From Lutjanus erythropterus (Eukaryota; Chordata; Actinopteri; Lutjaniformes; Lutjanidae), in the NCBI GenBank assembly GCA_020091685.1, contig CM034613.1:17966648-18030647 (forward strand): a DNA stretch of 64,000 nt, read 5' to 3'. Under the pieces are notes generated by a model, which was given only the letters and a program-made list of their open reading frames with translations, did not search any database and was not told where the DNA came from. Position numbers and translations under genes: made by a program. Every line of letters begins with the position of its first letter. Within the stretch, counting starts at the first letter, position 1. Shown here piece after piece: positions 24,141 through 36,635 of the stretch.

Positions 24141-25663
24141 GTAAGTTGTCTTTTATTCATACAGTTTATATTAAGATGCTGGCAGGTGTAGCGAGGGGCC
24201 GTTGCCTTCACCCAGGCTGAGTATTTTGCTGTAAGCATGAATCCTATCTGATCTTGATGTTCTTGGTTTCCCAAGTTACTAGGTATAAGGCATAATGCGT
24301 GTCCACTCTTTTGGAGGAGATTCTCCTTTAATCGCCTGTAATTCTACATTTTCTTCGTTGTCGAACAAACAACCTAACCCTGACCAAATATTTATTTTTA
24401 AAAATAGCAAGTCATTTCCTAAAACAGCTGGGCACTGCAGATCTTAGCAAACATTACTCAAACAGGAGTAAATAGTGTGTTTGTTGGGAACTATCCGCAG
24501 GCTAACACACATTTTGGTGCACTGGTGAGTGTGTGCAGCACTGGTCGATCTGAGATTGAAATCAAAATGGCAAGCTCACAAATCCACACCAGCAGGGTCA
24601 TCCATACATCCACCGTATCAGATCTGCATTGAATGTAAATGCTTTAAAATGTCCAATATTGGCTGCATCAAGCCGTGTAGTTTAGCATTTTTCAACTTTG
24701 CCAAACAACAAGCTGATGTAAATCTCCATCCACCTTTCCCTCTCTGTGATATTTGTGTCTTGCTTGGGTTGACTTGTCTGTCTGGGTCCGCTGTTTCCTC
24801 CGCTTGTACAACGGGGTCCCTTCCACATTCATTTGAATTCTGAACAGGACGAGCACAGTTTCCCAACAGTGATTTCCCCTCAAGCTGCGATGTGTGAGAA
24901 TGCGGCTGTCTGTTTCACTTTAAACTTGTTGAGCCTCCCTCTTACCAGGCAGCAGATATCAAAATCTCTGGCTGTAAACAAAATGGCTAGAGCTCAATTT
25001 TTTTCCTCTTCTTCTTCTCCCTGGTCCCTTTTCTACTATAAATGGCAATTGGTATGCGCAATCACATACACAAGCGCACAAGAAATAAAAAGTCTGCTGG
25101 GTTCTCCTACTGCAGGGCAGTAAAAGTTCAGCTTGTGAGTAGGTTGTCACATTGCTGAAAATGTGTTTACAGAGATGTTAAAAATTTTCACAAATTAAGT
25201 TTATGGTTGGAGTAGAAATGTCCTCCACTGTTGCTTTGGCTTAGTAATTTTAGCTGCTGTACAATGTCTAACTAGAGGGATTGTTTGGATGTTGTGGTGT
25301 TCGCATATAAGAGAAAACACCTAAGCACCACCAAAGCTGTAACCAACATGAAAGCCTTGCGGATGTGAAAAAATCAGTGCTCATTTGTTATTTCTGCTGG
25401 CTAACGGGGAGGCATTCCTAATGAATTCAGCTGCATCTGAGGAGGATGAATCAGTATGAATATGCATGAATATGAAAATGTGTACTTAACTGCAAACACA
25501 ACAAACGGTGATCAAGCTGGGCAAATTAAACAGGGTGCCATTGACAGTACTTAACAGGCAATTTACATTAGAACTGACAAGCGGCCCTGTGTTAGCACCT
25601 TAATCAAGGTCCAAGGGCAGCAACAGTTGCACCATACGAGAAGTTAATTCTGTGTACGCTCTT

Positions 25664-26838
25664 AGAAATAAGAGTTCCAAAAGGGTTCTTTCTGAAGGGC
25701 TGAGGTGCTACCCAGAACCACATGCTTTTGAAGAAGCCTTTTTGAATAGGGTTCATCAAACCTTCTTTGTAAGGCAAAAAAACCCTTTAATCTAAAGAAC
25801 CTGTTCATCAAGGGTTCTTTGTATCCTTGTATTTGTATTCTAAGCAGAACCCCTTAGGTGGGTTCTAGATGAAAGCCTAGGAATATGAAAGGGTTCTTGG
25901 TAGAATCCACTTGGTGGTCTCTAGATTAAGGGTGGCTGAATGCTTGTTAGGATTTCTTGGGGTTCTTGGTGGAACTGTTATACCAAAGGAGGGTTCTCTG
26001 TAGAAACTTCTGAAACTTCTAGAAACCCCGGATGGTTCTAGGTATAACCCTTTATGTTGCTATCTAGGTAGAACTCTCTAGAAGGGTTTCAAATGGAACT
26101 TTTACAAAAGTTTATACCAGGAAGCAAAAAAGGTTCTCCTATGAGGCCAAGCCAAAGGACTCTCTCTAATATAAAACATAATATACAACATAGTATAAAA
26201 TGTTTCTTTGTAGAACTCTCTAGGTGGGTTCTAGATAGAGACCCTTGGAATATAATAAGGCTATCGGTAGGACCCCCCTGTGGAGAAGGGTTCTCTGTAG
26301 AACCTCTCATTGGAGTTTTGGGTGAAACCTTTCACAGATGGTTCTAGGTATAACCCTGTAGGTTCAGATCTAGATAGAACTGTCTGAAGGCCTTGTCCCA
26401 TCAAATTAGTCCTGAGTTCTTGAACTGGTTCCATTCAAGCTTCTTGGAACTTTGGTGCTATGTAGTGAACCAGTGCTGCATTTCCACCAATTTTTGCAGG
26501 CGCTTTTGTAATCAATGTTGTCGTCAACAGAGGACATTGCACAACAACCTCTAGAATATGACACGCCCACTTTGGTCCCCAAGAAGAATTTGCTATTTTT
26601 CGGTTCCAGCTGGGAACCAACTTTCCAGGTCCTGAACCAGTTTCCTTTTGGTTGAAATGCTCAGAATGGTTCAAAATTAAATGTTTGAAACAGAACACGG
26701 CCGGTTCCATGTTGGTGGAAAAGACCTATCTGAGTGTTCCAAGTGGAATAAAATATTCTACCATTAACCAAAAAGGTTCTCCTCTGGGGACAAGCCAAAG
26801 AACCTTTTATGGTTCTAGTTAGCAACTGAATTTCTCAG
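25664..26838 (-). mobile_element. Inverted-motif element (AGAACC/GGTTCT), copy 1
   Basis: The termini are CTCTTAGAAATAAGAGTTCC and, inverted, TTTCTCAGAGTG. The interior is a dense run of GGTTCT and AGAACC words. Read in reverse, its start matches the 3' ends of the copies at 32.3 and 41.5 kb (…CAGCCCTTCAGGAAGAA…, …GGAACCCTTATTTCTAA), so this copy is inverted relative to them. It is interrupted by a different element at about 26.40-26.73 kb. Frames inside it (for example 26089-26310) are repeat artefacts. Confidence 0.8.
26395..26735. mobile_element. Element nested in inverted-motif copy 1
   Basis: Sequence without GGTTCT/AGAACC periodicity interrupts copy 1. It has inverted phrases near its ends (GCATTTCCACCAAT on the left, TGTTGGTGGAAAA on the right) and the GGTTCC words typical of a fish MITE. 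The boundaries are approximate. Confidence 0.45.
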
Positions 26839-27193
26839 AGTGACTGTGAGGGATTTAGATAAGTGTTTTTGCCTCAAACCCATCTATTGATTCTTTGCTT
26901 TACCTCTTTGACATTTCTATCATCAGAAGTAAGTTTTCTGGCGACTATAGTATTGCAGTTATATGGATATTACAGCCAGTACATACCCTAAATATGTGTA
27001 AATCCTTTCAGGCCAATGAATACATGATGTTGTTGAGAGAACACAATAACACTGAGTTTTCATGCTGCTTTCTTTTTGAGTGTATGTGGACAGAAAGGAA
27101 AAGAGAGACTTATTTCCTCATCGGTGTTCAGCTGTAATGTCTGAAGACCTTGATTACTTTTCTTCTGTCAGACTCAGGGATACAGCCGTATAC

Positions 27194-27246
<53 letters not shown>
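27194..27246. repeat. (TA)n followed by poly-T
   Basis: An uninterrupted TA tract of about 20 units runs into about 14 T residues. Frames reading Ile-Tyr repeats through it are artefacts. Confidence 0.95.
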
Positions 27247-28917
27247 GCACGCTTATTCAATTTGTGTCATTTTCACACCTTTTTATTAGTTTCCCCCTTC
27301 TTTTTCCTCGCTCTTAAGAAGCTTTGGCCTCTACAGAAAATTCAGTTTCCACTTCAGCGGCCCAGATAATTCAAGAACAGAGAGGATTTTCAGGAGAACA
27401 ATTTGATGATCAAAGGAGGCACTCCACTCGGGAGGGAAAAGGGATATTCTGACGTGGCTCTCCTTCAGTATTCTATCATTATGTTATAGCCCTCCATTCC
27501 TGTAGAAACCACTGTTAATACAGATTCAAGTTCGCTTGCATTTACAGCATAATCATAGGTATCCAAGAAGAATGTCTTGCCATTGTTGGAAAAAGTGGCG
27601 TCATTTTGTCAAGTATTCTCCTCTTTCAAGGCACAGAGACCTGGACAGATATAATTTCAATACTCAAACCCGAGGAATTTGCACTAAATCAATGCTTAGA
27701 AAAAAACCTTGCAAAGAGAGGACTGTCCTCTCTTTTGGCATTAACCATAGGACAATACATTCTCAGAAGCACTGATGTGTGACCAAGCTCGGACTGTAGC
27801 TGTGTGCTGGGGAACAGAGCTGCAGGAAATTGCCTTCTCTCAAGAAATAGGCATTTGTGCAGAGGTGAATTTCACTTATCCATCTACTACCCACCTGCCT
27901 CCCCTCAAAGCCCCTTACTCAGTGTACCAGAAACGGAGAGAGACTGAATACAGAATATGTTTTTCTTTTTCTTTTGAACAGGAAAACGAACAAATCCCCT
28001 GATTAAGAGAAAGTCTTTGGTGTTCACTCACCTCTTGATGGTGATAAGAAAAGAGCAAAGATAGAGGAGTCTCACTTTTTTAAAGGGTGTAGATGAAAAA
28101 CATTGCTGTCGGTGCTTGATAAGTCGGGAATTCCCCATTACAGGTTGCTACTGGTTATGAGAATCTTGCTTGTTTCACAGTTTAATAATATTGTCTATAC
28201 CCCTGGGGTTCCTATATATAGTAGAAGAAGTTGGCATTAGTTGGTAACAAGGCAGAAATGAAGACACTATAGTTGGAAGGTAGTGGTGCATGGACAAAGG
28301 GAAAAAACAGAAACTTAAAGATCTCATTATAATGAACTCTGTGGCATCTATAACTACCTTCAAGATCCTGCATGGTGCCGTCAATGCATTTAAGTTGTAT
28401 TGTATTTTCATTCACACTTTAGAGTTTAAGTTTGTTATTGAGTAGCTGATTTGGTAGCTGTTCTGGAGCTTTTGACCATAACACATGATCTTTATGAGCA
28501 GATGGGGTTTGTTCCATTGTCAATGAACATGTACATGCTCAAATTTTTTTCCTAATCGCTTTAAGGACCATTTAATTAAATTGTCTCAAAACTTAAAGGC
28601 GTTGTACAGATTGAAAACAGTAATCAGTGCTGAAACATTTAGTTGACTTATTGTCAATTGTCAGAAATTTCCAACAGTTCTCATCATTAAGTAGGCGTTT
28701 TAATTCACTTAAAAATGACAAGCATTTACAGTGGTTGAATAACATGAATATGTGCTGGGTTTTCTCTGTTTTATATTATTGTTTAATATCTTTAGGTTGT
28801 GGACTGTTGTTGAACAGAACAAGTTGTTGACATGGGCTTTGGAACATTGTGGCATTTTTCACTATTTTCTTGGAAATTTTAAACACCACAATTAACTAAA
28901 CAGTCTCAAAAAATAAG

Positions 28918-29786
28918 GTAATGCTTTCTATGACACCCATGTTTATAATGCATTATGAACATACTTATATTGAATTATACTGTGCATATAGCAATATATA
29001 CCTGAGGTTATAAGCACTCCTAAATATTAATGCATTATAACAATAATCATAACACATTATAAAGCATTGAATAATGACTCATAAGGTCAAATATCATAAT
29101 ACTTCATAAAAGATAATGCATCATAATCACTTTTATCATTTATTATGGTGTGCTTTAAGTAAAGTTATAAAATTCCTGAGATATAGGCAGATATAACATA
29201 TTACAATCCAGTTATAAGTCATTGTAAGAGGTCACTGTGTGCTTTAAGTAAAATGAAAAATATATTTATTTATTTATGTTTATATCACACACACACACAC
29301 ACATACACACACACACACACAGACACACACATATATTGTTAACAGGTTATGACAGAAATTGAGTTTTGTAGTGTTTCACCCTAAAAAATAGTTGTAATAC
29401 ATAACAGTGATCACAATGCATTATAAAATCATTATAATGTATTACAGCTATAAGAATTATAATACAAAATGATCTTTCAAAAATTGTTCGTGAGTGAAAA
29501 GCAAGTATCATGATGCCTGATCTTATAAGTCCTTATAACTACATTATACATATACAGAAATTAAGTAACATAATGTTTCACCAAAAACCATAGTTGTCAT
29601 ACATAACAGTCGTTATAATGCATTAAAAATGGTCATAATATGTTACAATAAAGCATTATGGCTATTCACAAGTGTTACTCTAATTATACATTGCTATAAT
29701 AACAGCTATAAGCAAGCACAAGCTAACACATTAAAATGGATTATAATGCGTTATAAAAAATGGGTGTCATAGAAGAATGAATTACT
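28918..29786. mobile_element. AT-rich MITE built of TTATAATGCATTATAA palindromes
   Basis: The left end (GTAATGCTTTCTATGACACC) is inverted at the right end (GGGTGTCATAGAAGAATGAA). The interior contains many copies of near-palindromic CATTATAATG / TTATAATGC words and an imperfect CA tract at 29286-29333. No coding capacity is seen. Confidence 0.8.
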
Positions 29787-30246
29787 AACAAAAATAATTT
29801 AGAAAAAAGTTGTGTCTGAGTACTACCCATAAAATACTAACAGTTATCAACAGTAAAAACCTTCCCTATACCATCTATCCTTCCTTTTTTGACATTCTTG
29901 TGTCACAGTGACAGACTGACAGCGTCCCACAGAGACTGAAAGCACCTGCAAAGCAAGCCGGCTTGACGTGACTTCACCTTCTCTATCTTGGCAACAACGT
30001 TGAGCTCTCTTGATGTTGACAACATTCATTGGTACACAAAAAAAACAAACACCCGGCGCCTCGCGTTGCCCTCCTACCCCTAGTCTCTAGCAACCAAGGT
30101 CAGCCACTCGGCCCCGGCTCTTCACACCATCTGTTTGGGCTGGTTGACATTTGGCCCTAGCCAACATTGAAATCTCACTTCGGAGGGGGGGCCGGCATAT
30201 TTGCATTCTGGTTTTGTATCAGAGCTGATTTCAGTTGTTTATTCAG

Positions 30247-30775
30247 TCACACTTAATCTTACAGTACACAAATAAACATATAAGAAGCCATACGTTGTAT
30301 CAAATCACACAAAAACTAGAAATATAAGTTCTTTATCAGACAGTGTTAGACTCTTTATTAGACCCTTATTAGACTTTATTAAAGGGTAATTAGGGACACA
30401 TTACAACAGAACTGTACCGTAAACTAAAGCAAAATCACATATCTTCTGTGTCTCCATTTAAAAACAAAATGTGAACCAGCCTATCAAATAAAGGCCAAAA
30501 TGATAGAGGTGAAGGAATATTTTGTCTGTGGATGACCAGCCTAAGAAGGTGTTTTTAAAGTAGCAGACATGTGATTTCACTTTACTTTACAGTGTATTTC
30601 TGTTGTAATGTTTCCCTAATTACCCTCTAAGAATGTCTAATAAGGGTCTAATAAAGGGTCTAATGCTGTCTAATAAAAACATATAATTTCTAGTTTTTCT
30701 GGTTTATCTAATTTAATACAAAGTACAACTTGTTATGTTTTATTAGTGCACAGTAAAATAAAGTGCAACCGTTTT
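30247..30775. mobile_element. Foldback MITE (TTATTAGAC family), copy 1
   Basis: The left arm carries TTACAGTACACAAATAAACA, TTGTATCAAATCACACAAAA, ACTAGAAATATAAG and CCCTTATTAGACTTTATTAA. The right arm carries the inverse words: AATAAGGGTCTAATAAAGGG, TTTCTAGTTTTTCTGG, TTAATACAAAGTACAACTTG and TTATTAGTGCACAGTAAAAT. A second copy lies at 53.99-54.31 kb. Confidence 0.75.
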
Positions 30776-32330
30776 TTACAATTTCAAATACAAGAATTAG
30801 GATCTACTTTGAATGTGCAAGGTAAGTGAAGAGAGTGATTTAGTAGTACATATTGAATCAGTGTCTGTGCTTTTAAAATACTGTGATATATACAGAATAA
30901 TGTTTTTTGTCTTGTTCAGATAAAATCCTGACCGTAATTGCGGCACCTTTAATCAATCAAAACAGACTGTCAGGTTACAATTCGAATCACAGCCACATGA
31001 ACAGGAAGGCAGGCATTACAGTCCAAATCTTGCCTGATGATGTCTCTCCAGCCCCCAGAAGGGGGCAGCAGGCCTCTAAGTTGAGTGCGAGCTAATGGAA
31101 AAATGGAAAGTCACATTCACAGGTCATTTAATCTCTTTGTTTTGTCATGGGCTGGGCCTCTGGTGCTGCTTTCCTGCCTCGCTCTCCCGTTCAGAAAGGA
31201 ACAGTTCTCATCTGCCTCCAAGAATTTCCTTTTTCATGCATTTGTGGAGAGGTTTCGTAAGCTTGCAGTGATTCTAGGATTTAATGTGTGTGTTCTGAGG
31301 AGAGTTCTGGGCCTGGATGTGACTACAAGAGCAGGGTTTTTTTTCACTGTCTGTATTTAACTTTATGAAATGGCTTTTTTTAGAGCAATGCATGCTCTTG
31401 CGTCACTGCGAGTAACCTAGAAGTTTGATATCTGCAGACCTAAGCTGTACTTAGGATTCCACTCTTACTGAACTGACTGTATGGATGTAGGCCATGATGT
31501 TACTTTACAGTGTATGCACAGGCTTCCCACTGCATGCTGTGGTTGTTTGTGGATTATACAGCGGTTAAGGTAAACCAGACACAGCTTACACTGTGTGATC
31601 TCAGTAACTCCGATGGTAGAATTAGGTACGTGCTGGCGAGCAGAGTTATGGTAGTAAATACTTGAAGCCATATATGGGTTTTGCATATAATTTTCTGTGC
31701 TCCAAAAAGATTATAGTCTCGTGTTAAAAGCCTGCTGGGTATATGAGGCTAGCCGGGCTGATGGAAAAAGGGGGTTGTCTGCGCCTTTCCCCCCTCAGTA
31801 CCATTCATCACCTCCCATCACACGCGTCATGTTTTTGCTTCCCAGCTGGAGTGCTTTCAAGTTATATAATGCGAAATGACAGGCTGAAACCAGAGGTGGA
31901 GTGATATGCGGTTTGTAGAGCTGAGGTAGAGAAAACTGACCTGCTAAAAAAACGCTGTAATGTGTCATGTTCCTTTTGAGATAGGAGGACAGGGAGGGGA
32001 GGCGGAGGAGGGGTGCAGCGAATGGTTTGGGTCGTAACTATGAAAGAGTGTTTTTTATTTGTTTCAGGCTGCACACCTGACACCCCTCAACCTCTTGCTT
32101 TGCCCTGTTCCTCTGTGCCTCTATTCTTCTCCGCGCTCGTCTTTTGTTATATAACTGTCGTGATTGGATGCGCTTGAGGTCACGCGGGTGGCGCAGGTAA
32201 TGGAACCAGCGGGAGGTCAAAGGCAAGAGAGGGAAGGAGCAATGTGAAGAGGTGTCGCTTTATGCAGCTCCAACAAGTGCTGACAGAGGAGTCTTATATT
32301 GAGACGCAGCTTATTTACCTGTTTATCTAC

Positions 32331-33450
32331 ACTCTTAGAATTACAGGTGCTAACTAGAACCATAAAGGGTTCTTCAGCTTGTCCCCTTAGGATAACTCCT
32401 TTTGGTTCCTTGTAGAACATTTTATAAAGGTTCTTCTATTTCAAAGAATTCTACCTAGAACCCAACATAAAGGGTTACGCCAAGACCCATTTGTGAAAGT
32501 TTTCACCTGCTATACAGAGAACCCCTCTGTGGTGTAATTCTTCCACCCAAAGCCCTCTCTGGCGGTTCTATTCATGACCTTTACACTTTCCTTGGGTACT
32601 AACAAGAACACAGCTAAAAGGTTATACCGATAAGCTTTTCATATCAAAGGGTTTTTATCTAGAACCCACCTAGGGGGTTCTACAGAGACCCCTTTTATAT
32701 TTTGATATAAAGAACTATAAGGGGTACTTTGACTTTGTTCCATAGGAGAATCCCGTCTGGTTCCTGGTAGAACATTTTCACGTGGAGTTCTCGTGGAGTT
32801 CTCCTTAGAGCCCAGCATAAAAGTTTACACCATCTGTGAAAGGTTTCACCTGGACCCCCTATGAGATGTTCTACAGAGAACCCTTCTATGGTGTAATGGT
32901 TCCATCTAGGACCCTCTCTGGCGGTTTTATTCAGAACCTGTCCACCTTCCTCTGCTAACAAGAACTCAGCCAAATACAGATAACTTTTTTTTATATTCCC
33001 GGGATCCACCTAGACAGTTCTATGGAGAACCCTTTTATATTATCATACAAAAAACATGAAGGGTACTTTGGCTTCACCCCACAAGAATCCTTTTTGGTTC
33101 CTTGTAGAACCTTCTATAAAAGTTCCACTTTCATAGAGTTCTACCTACCCAACAAGGGTTATACCTAGAAGCATCTATGAAAGGTTTCAACTGGAACCCC
33201 CTTAGAGAGGCTCTACAGAGAACCCTTCTATGGGCTAATAGTTTCAGCCAGAAACTTTTCTGGCGGTTCTATCAAGAACTTTTCCACCTTCCTTGTATGG
33301 TAACAAGAATTCTGCCAGGGGGTTGTACCAAGTTGTACCACTTAGTCCTGCAGAGAAACCTTATTAAACTGTTTCTTCAAAAGAGGGTTCTTCAGAAGCA
33401 AAGAACCGTAGCCCTTCAGGAAGAATTCTTTTGGAACCCTTATTTCTAAG
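32331..33450 (+). mobile_element. Inverted-motif element (AGAACC/GGTTCT), copy 2
   Basis: It starts ACTCTTAGAATTACAGGTGC and ends GGAACCCTTATTTCTAAG, giving a short imperfect terminal inverted repeat. The phrase GGTTCCTTGTAGAAC recurs near 32406, 32761 and 33098, so the interior is a diverged higher-order repeat of about 340-355 bp. Each unit is made of short GGTTCT..AGAACC hairpins. Frames inside are artefacts. Confidence 0.85.
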
Positions 33451-34059
33451 AAAATATTGTATCTGCCACTTTTTTCTTTATGTACTTCTTGTTTTTGCCA
33501 AAATTATGTTTTTTTATAAGATCCCACCCAAAATATGAAAAATAATTGCAAAAGATAGTGATTTATAAAAAAATAGAAGACAGTGACAGACTTAAGAAAG
33601 TTGAATCACACAGCTGTGTTTGTACCGCTTTGACTCCATCGCTGAAAACTCTGTCTTACAAGCTGTACTGACAAACCAGCCTTAAAGCAAGCTCAAGGCA
33701 ATCATTTGTATTCTTATCAGCTTTAACCACTTGACAAATACTATTGATGTTGCACCCGTGTAACTGCAGCTCCCAAGAACAGGGTACACACTGTGCAACG
33801 AGCTACGTCCGCGGAGAATAGACATCGGTTTCCTCTGGGACAATCTATGCTAGTGCCTCCCAGGTGAATGCATTGATCAGTGATCTTATACTGTATCACA
33901 AGAACAGAAAGGATGTTGTAGCAGTGGAAGCATGCTCTAAATATCCCTGAACATTTCAGGAGCATTTTAGGGGGATTATTCTTAAATTATGCTAATGACG
34001 GAAAGTAGATAATCGTCTTATTTTATGTACATGCATTTCTTTTTACAGTATGGTTTTGG

Positions 34060-35110
34060 GTGGGTGATATAGTTAAAGTTAGTTTCACAACATTAAAGCC
34101 CTACCTGTGATCACAACGAATGCGGCTTATCAAGCAGCTACTTTGCCAGAAAGAGAAGAAGAGCAGCTGTGCAACCAAATAAACTAGCATGGTGTGTCAG
34201 TCAAAATTATTGCAACCACAGTCTGATTCCTGCTGTGCACAGTCTGGCTAGTTTTACATTCACAGCTGAGCCCTATTTCTGTAACACGAGCTGGTTTTGC
34301 AAAACTAGCTAGTCCGACATTTTTTTTCTTGCCTCTTGCTCAGTCACTCTCTCTTTTTCTTCTCTTGGTTTCCTCCTTCTGTGTCCTCTTTGGACGCTTC
34401 ACCTCTGCCATGAATTCTGTAGAGGCTTGCCCGGCGCCTTCCATTCTGGTTCTGCTCTCCACCAGCATTTCCCTGCTGGGTCTGCACCACCCTGAGCTTT
34501 AAAGCGTCCTCTTCCTCGCAGCCAAAAACTCCTGTTTTAGCAGTGTAAACCCCAACACTTCCTTGGAGCTCCAACCTCCTAGTCCAGTGTGGGCAGAGTC
34601 AGCTAGCTGCACGGTTGACTGTGCTAAGTTGCAGCTAACAGCAGCTTGCAGTTACAGTTAGCAACAATTAGTAAAGTCGTCTGTCCATTTGAAAACTTTG
34701 TAAGTCATAGAAAGTTGAGTAGCCACATGACATCAGTGGTTTCACATAGTTACATAGTGCTTTAAAGTGCTATGCACTGAGATCACACTCAGCAATTAAT
34801 TCACACTATTACAAGTCAGTGTAAGGTTGCAAACACCTTGTCTCACTCTTCCCTTCCAAGTGTTTATGAGAAACCTGCGGTGGATGAGAAACTCATACAA
34901 AACACAAAAGATTGCATCTAGAGAAAGTGGTGCAACATGGGGGCCTTGTAGGAAGAGGACCCACGTCCTCTGTTGATATAAAACACAACAGTTCTTATTT
35001 TCAGGTGGTTATACAAGAATGAAAACATACATGTAAATATTATATTAATTTCTGCTACATTCTGCCAATAAATTCCCGTAATTCTGACAAACGTAACCTT
35101 TAATGTGAAG
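34060..35110 (+). mobile_element. Long non-autonomous fish element, possibly composite
   Basis: The 3' half (34.77-35.11 kb) shares ordered words with 40.57-40.88 kb: TTGCAAACACCTTGTCTCAC, TTCCAAGTGTTTATGAGAA, GTGGTGCAACATGG and AGGTGGTTATACAAGAATGA. The 5' half carries GC-richer sequence that I also associate with this family. The minus-strand frame 34344-34574 lies in it and is not considered a host gene. Confidence 0.5.
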
Positions 35111-35556
35111 CAGCAGAAGTAGAAAATGTTGGGTGTGCATTAGCAGTAACTTAATACAGCTCTGATTTGGCTGTAGAGAACAGTAAATAATAAGGCGGAT
35201 AAGACGGAAATTAGAAACTGGATTACATGCTGCGTTGTTTCCCGTGAATCCCTCATATGTGTGAAGAAATTTCAATCCGATGCGAGAGTGAAAAATAATA
35301 CATATGGGGTAATTACAGAATGAAAATACATTGAATGATCATTGCTGAAAAAATAGGAACCATGAATAATATCAAAAAGGCGAGTTGATTTCATGAAAAT
35401 TTTAAGGTTTATAACTTTAAAGGACAAATCTGTTTTCAACCAAGGTCTTATTCTTATGATTCTGGCTATGGGTCATACTAACGTTCTGCTCATCACACGA
35501 CCCAGAGCACAACTGAATTTCCCTGCAATAAGTCTAGTTTTCCAATATTTATGTAC

Positions 35557-35583
35557 ACACAGTGGTCACTTTATTAGGTACAT
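35557..35583 (+). repeat. Fragment of CACTTTATTAGGTAC repeat end
   Basis: ACAGTGGTCACTTTATTAGG followed by TACAT is the recognisable terminus of a very common vertebrate/fish element. No further part is seen. Confidence 0.5.
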
Positions 35584-35739
35584 AAATGAAATCTAATACA
35601 ACTGTTTGGCCATGTAGTCAACTTTTATGATTCCCATAATGTTTTTGTTGACACTGTCATTGTAATGTTACTTCAGTTTTATGTATTAGCACAGTTTGCA
35701 CTGGACTGTAGCATACTCAAGTTTTTTTCTTAAAGAAAA

Positions 35740-36635
35740 ATGCTTCCCTAAGCTTAGGGGTTCACTTAAGTTGCATAAAGCCTCCTAGGTTGTCTCCTGT
35801 GTTTACACTAAGGCTTGCTCGGCAGTTACTGTCATCTGCCATAATACAACACATATGCACTTCAGTTGCCATGGTTACACTTTGCTCACACGACCTTTTT
35901 TACTTGACAGCATTTCTGTCAGTGTTAGCTAGCGTCTCCTAAATGGACAACGAATACAAATGGAAAAAGAAAGCCAAACTGGACAGAAGATGAGAATGTT
36001 GTTCTCCTTGAATAATGTGGAAAGTACAAGCATGTAATCCAAATTAAATTGAACCAAGCAACAACAAATACACAGAAGCTGGGGATGTGGCAAGAAGTAA
36101 GCTAACTGACAAATAATGCAAGAAGTCTGCTGTGAAACTCACTGTAGATGAAGTAATGAAGAAATACAAAAATATTACTGTGACAGCAAGAATCATCAAC
36201 GACCGGTGAGTTGCAATCAAGCGACAAAAAAATATATGAGACAGAGTTAACATTTGGTTAGCTAGCTACAACGTTGCTAGAGCTAATGTATGATAATCTT
36301 TACTTGCAAACAAGTTGCACATCTGTCATAATATCCACTGGATTTTCCCCATCCTGAAAAAAGTGTCTTTGGATCTCATCCTCTTCTTTAGTCACCATAA
36401 ATTCAGCCACTTTTTTATGTTCCACAGATTACTTCAGGTTTAAGGGTTTAACACATAAGGGAATACTTATGTAGCTAAAAGCACACACTTTGAGATTATG
36501 TGTTTTTCCCTTACAAAATCCTCAGGAAATCCTTATGGTGGTTTTATGTAGCTTTTTTTGTCCTAAGGCATCCTTACATGAAAATTTAAGGGAAACTTAA
36601 CCTTAGTGGTCCTATGCAGTCAGGCACAGATGCCC
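35740..36635 (+). mobile_element. Decayed Harbinger-type transposon carrying a Myb/SANT gene fossil
   Basis: A broken Myb/SANT-like gene sits in the centre (see the pseudogene entry). The flanks carry CTTAAG/CCTTA-rich sequence that is roughly inverted: CTAAGCTTAGGGGTTCACTT on the left and TTTAAGGGAAACTTAACCTT on the right. PIF/Harbinger elements characteristically encode a Myb-like protein next to the transposase; no transposase remnant was found. Boundaries are approximate. Confidence 0.45.
35943..36210 (+). pseudogene. Myb/SANT-like protein remnant (Harbinger-associated)
   Basis: An ATG at 35943 begins MDNEYKW. A one-base shift is then needed to read KPNWTEDENVVLLE, a typical Myb/SANT helix start with the conserved Trp and acidic residues. 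An in-frame stop follows, then CGKYKHVIQ and, after another ten or so residues, MWQEVS before a further stop. Downstream, another open stretch reads TVDEVMKKYKN and then ITVTARI. This pattern of W-T-E-E/D, K..I and W..V belongs to the Myb/SANT-like domain of Harbinger elements and their domesticated relatives. A frameshift and several stops make it non-functional. The assignment is by motif from memory. Confidence 0.6.

Noticed and set aside
32331-33450. Arrays of AGAACC/GGTTCT considered as steroid-receptor (GRE-like) elements
   Set aside because: The half-sites are mostly AGAACC rather than AGAACA, and where they pair they face outward (GGTTCT…AGAACC) with irregular spacing, unlike the inward 3-bp-spaced receptor palindrome.
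34344-34574. Glu/Lys-rich minus-strand frame
   Set aside because: It lies inside a repeated fish element; the frame is a property of the repeat.
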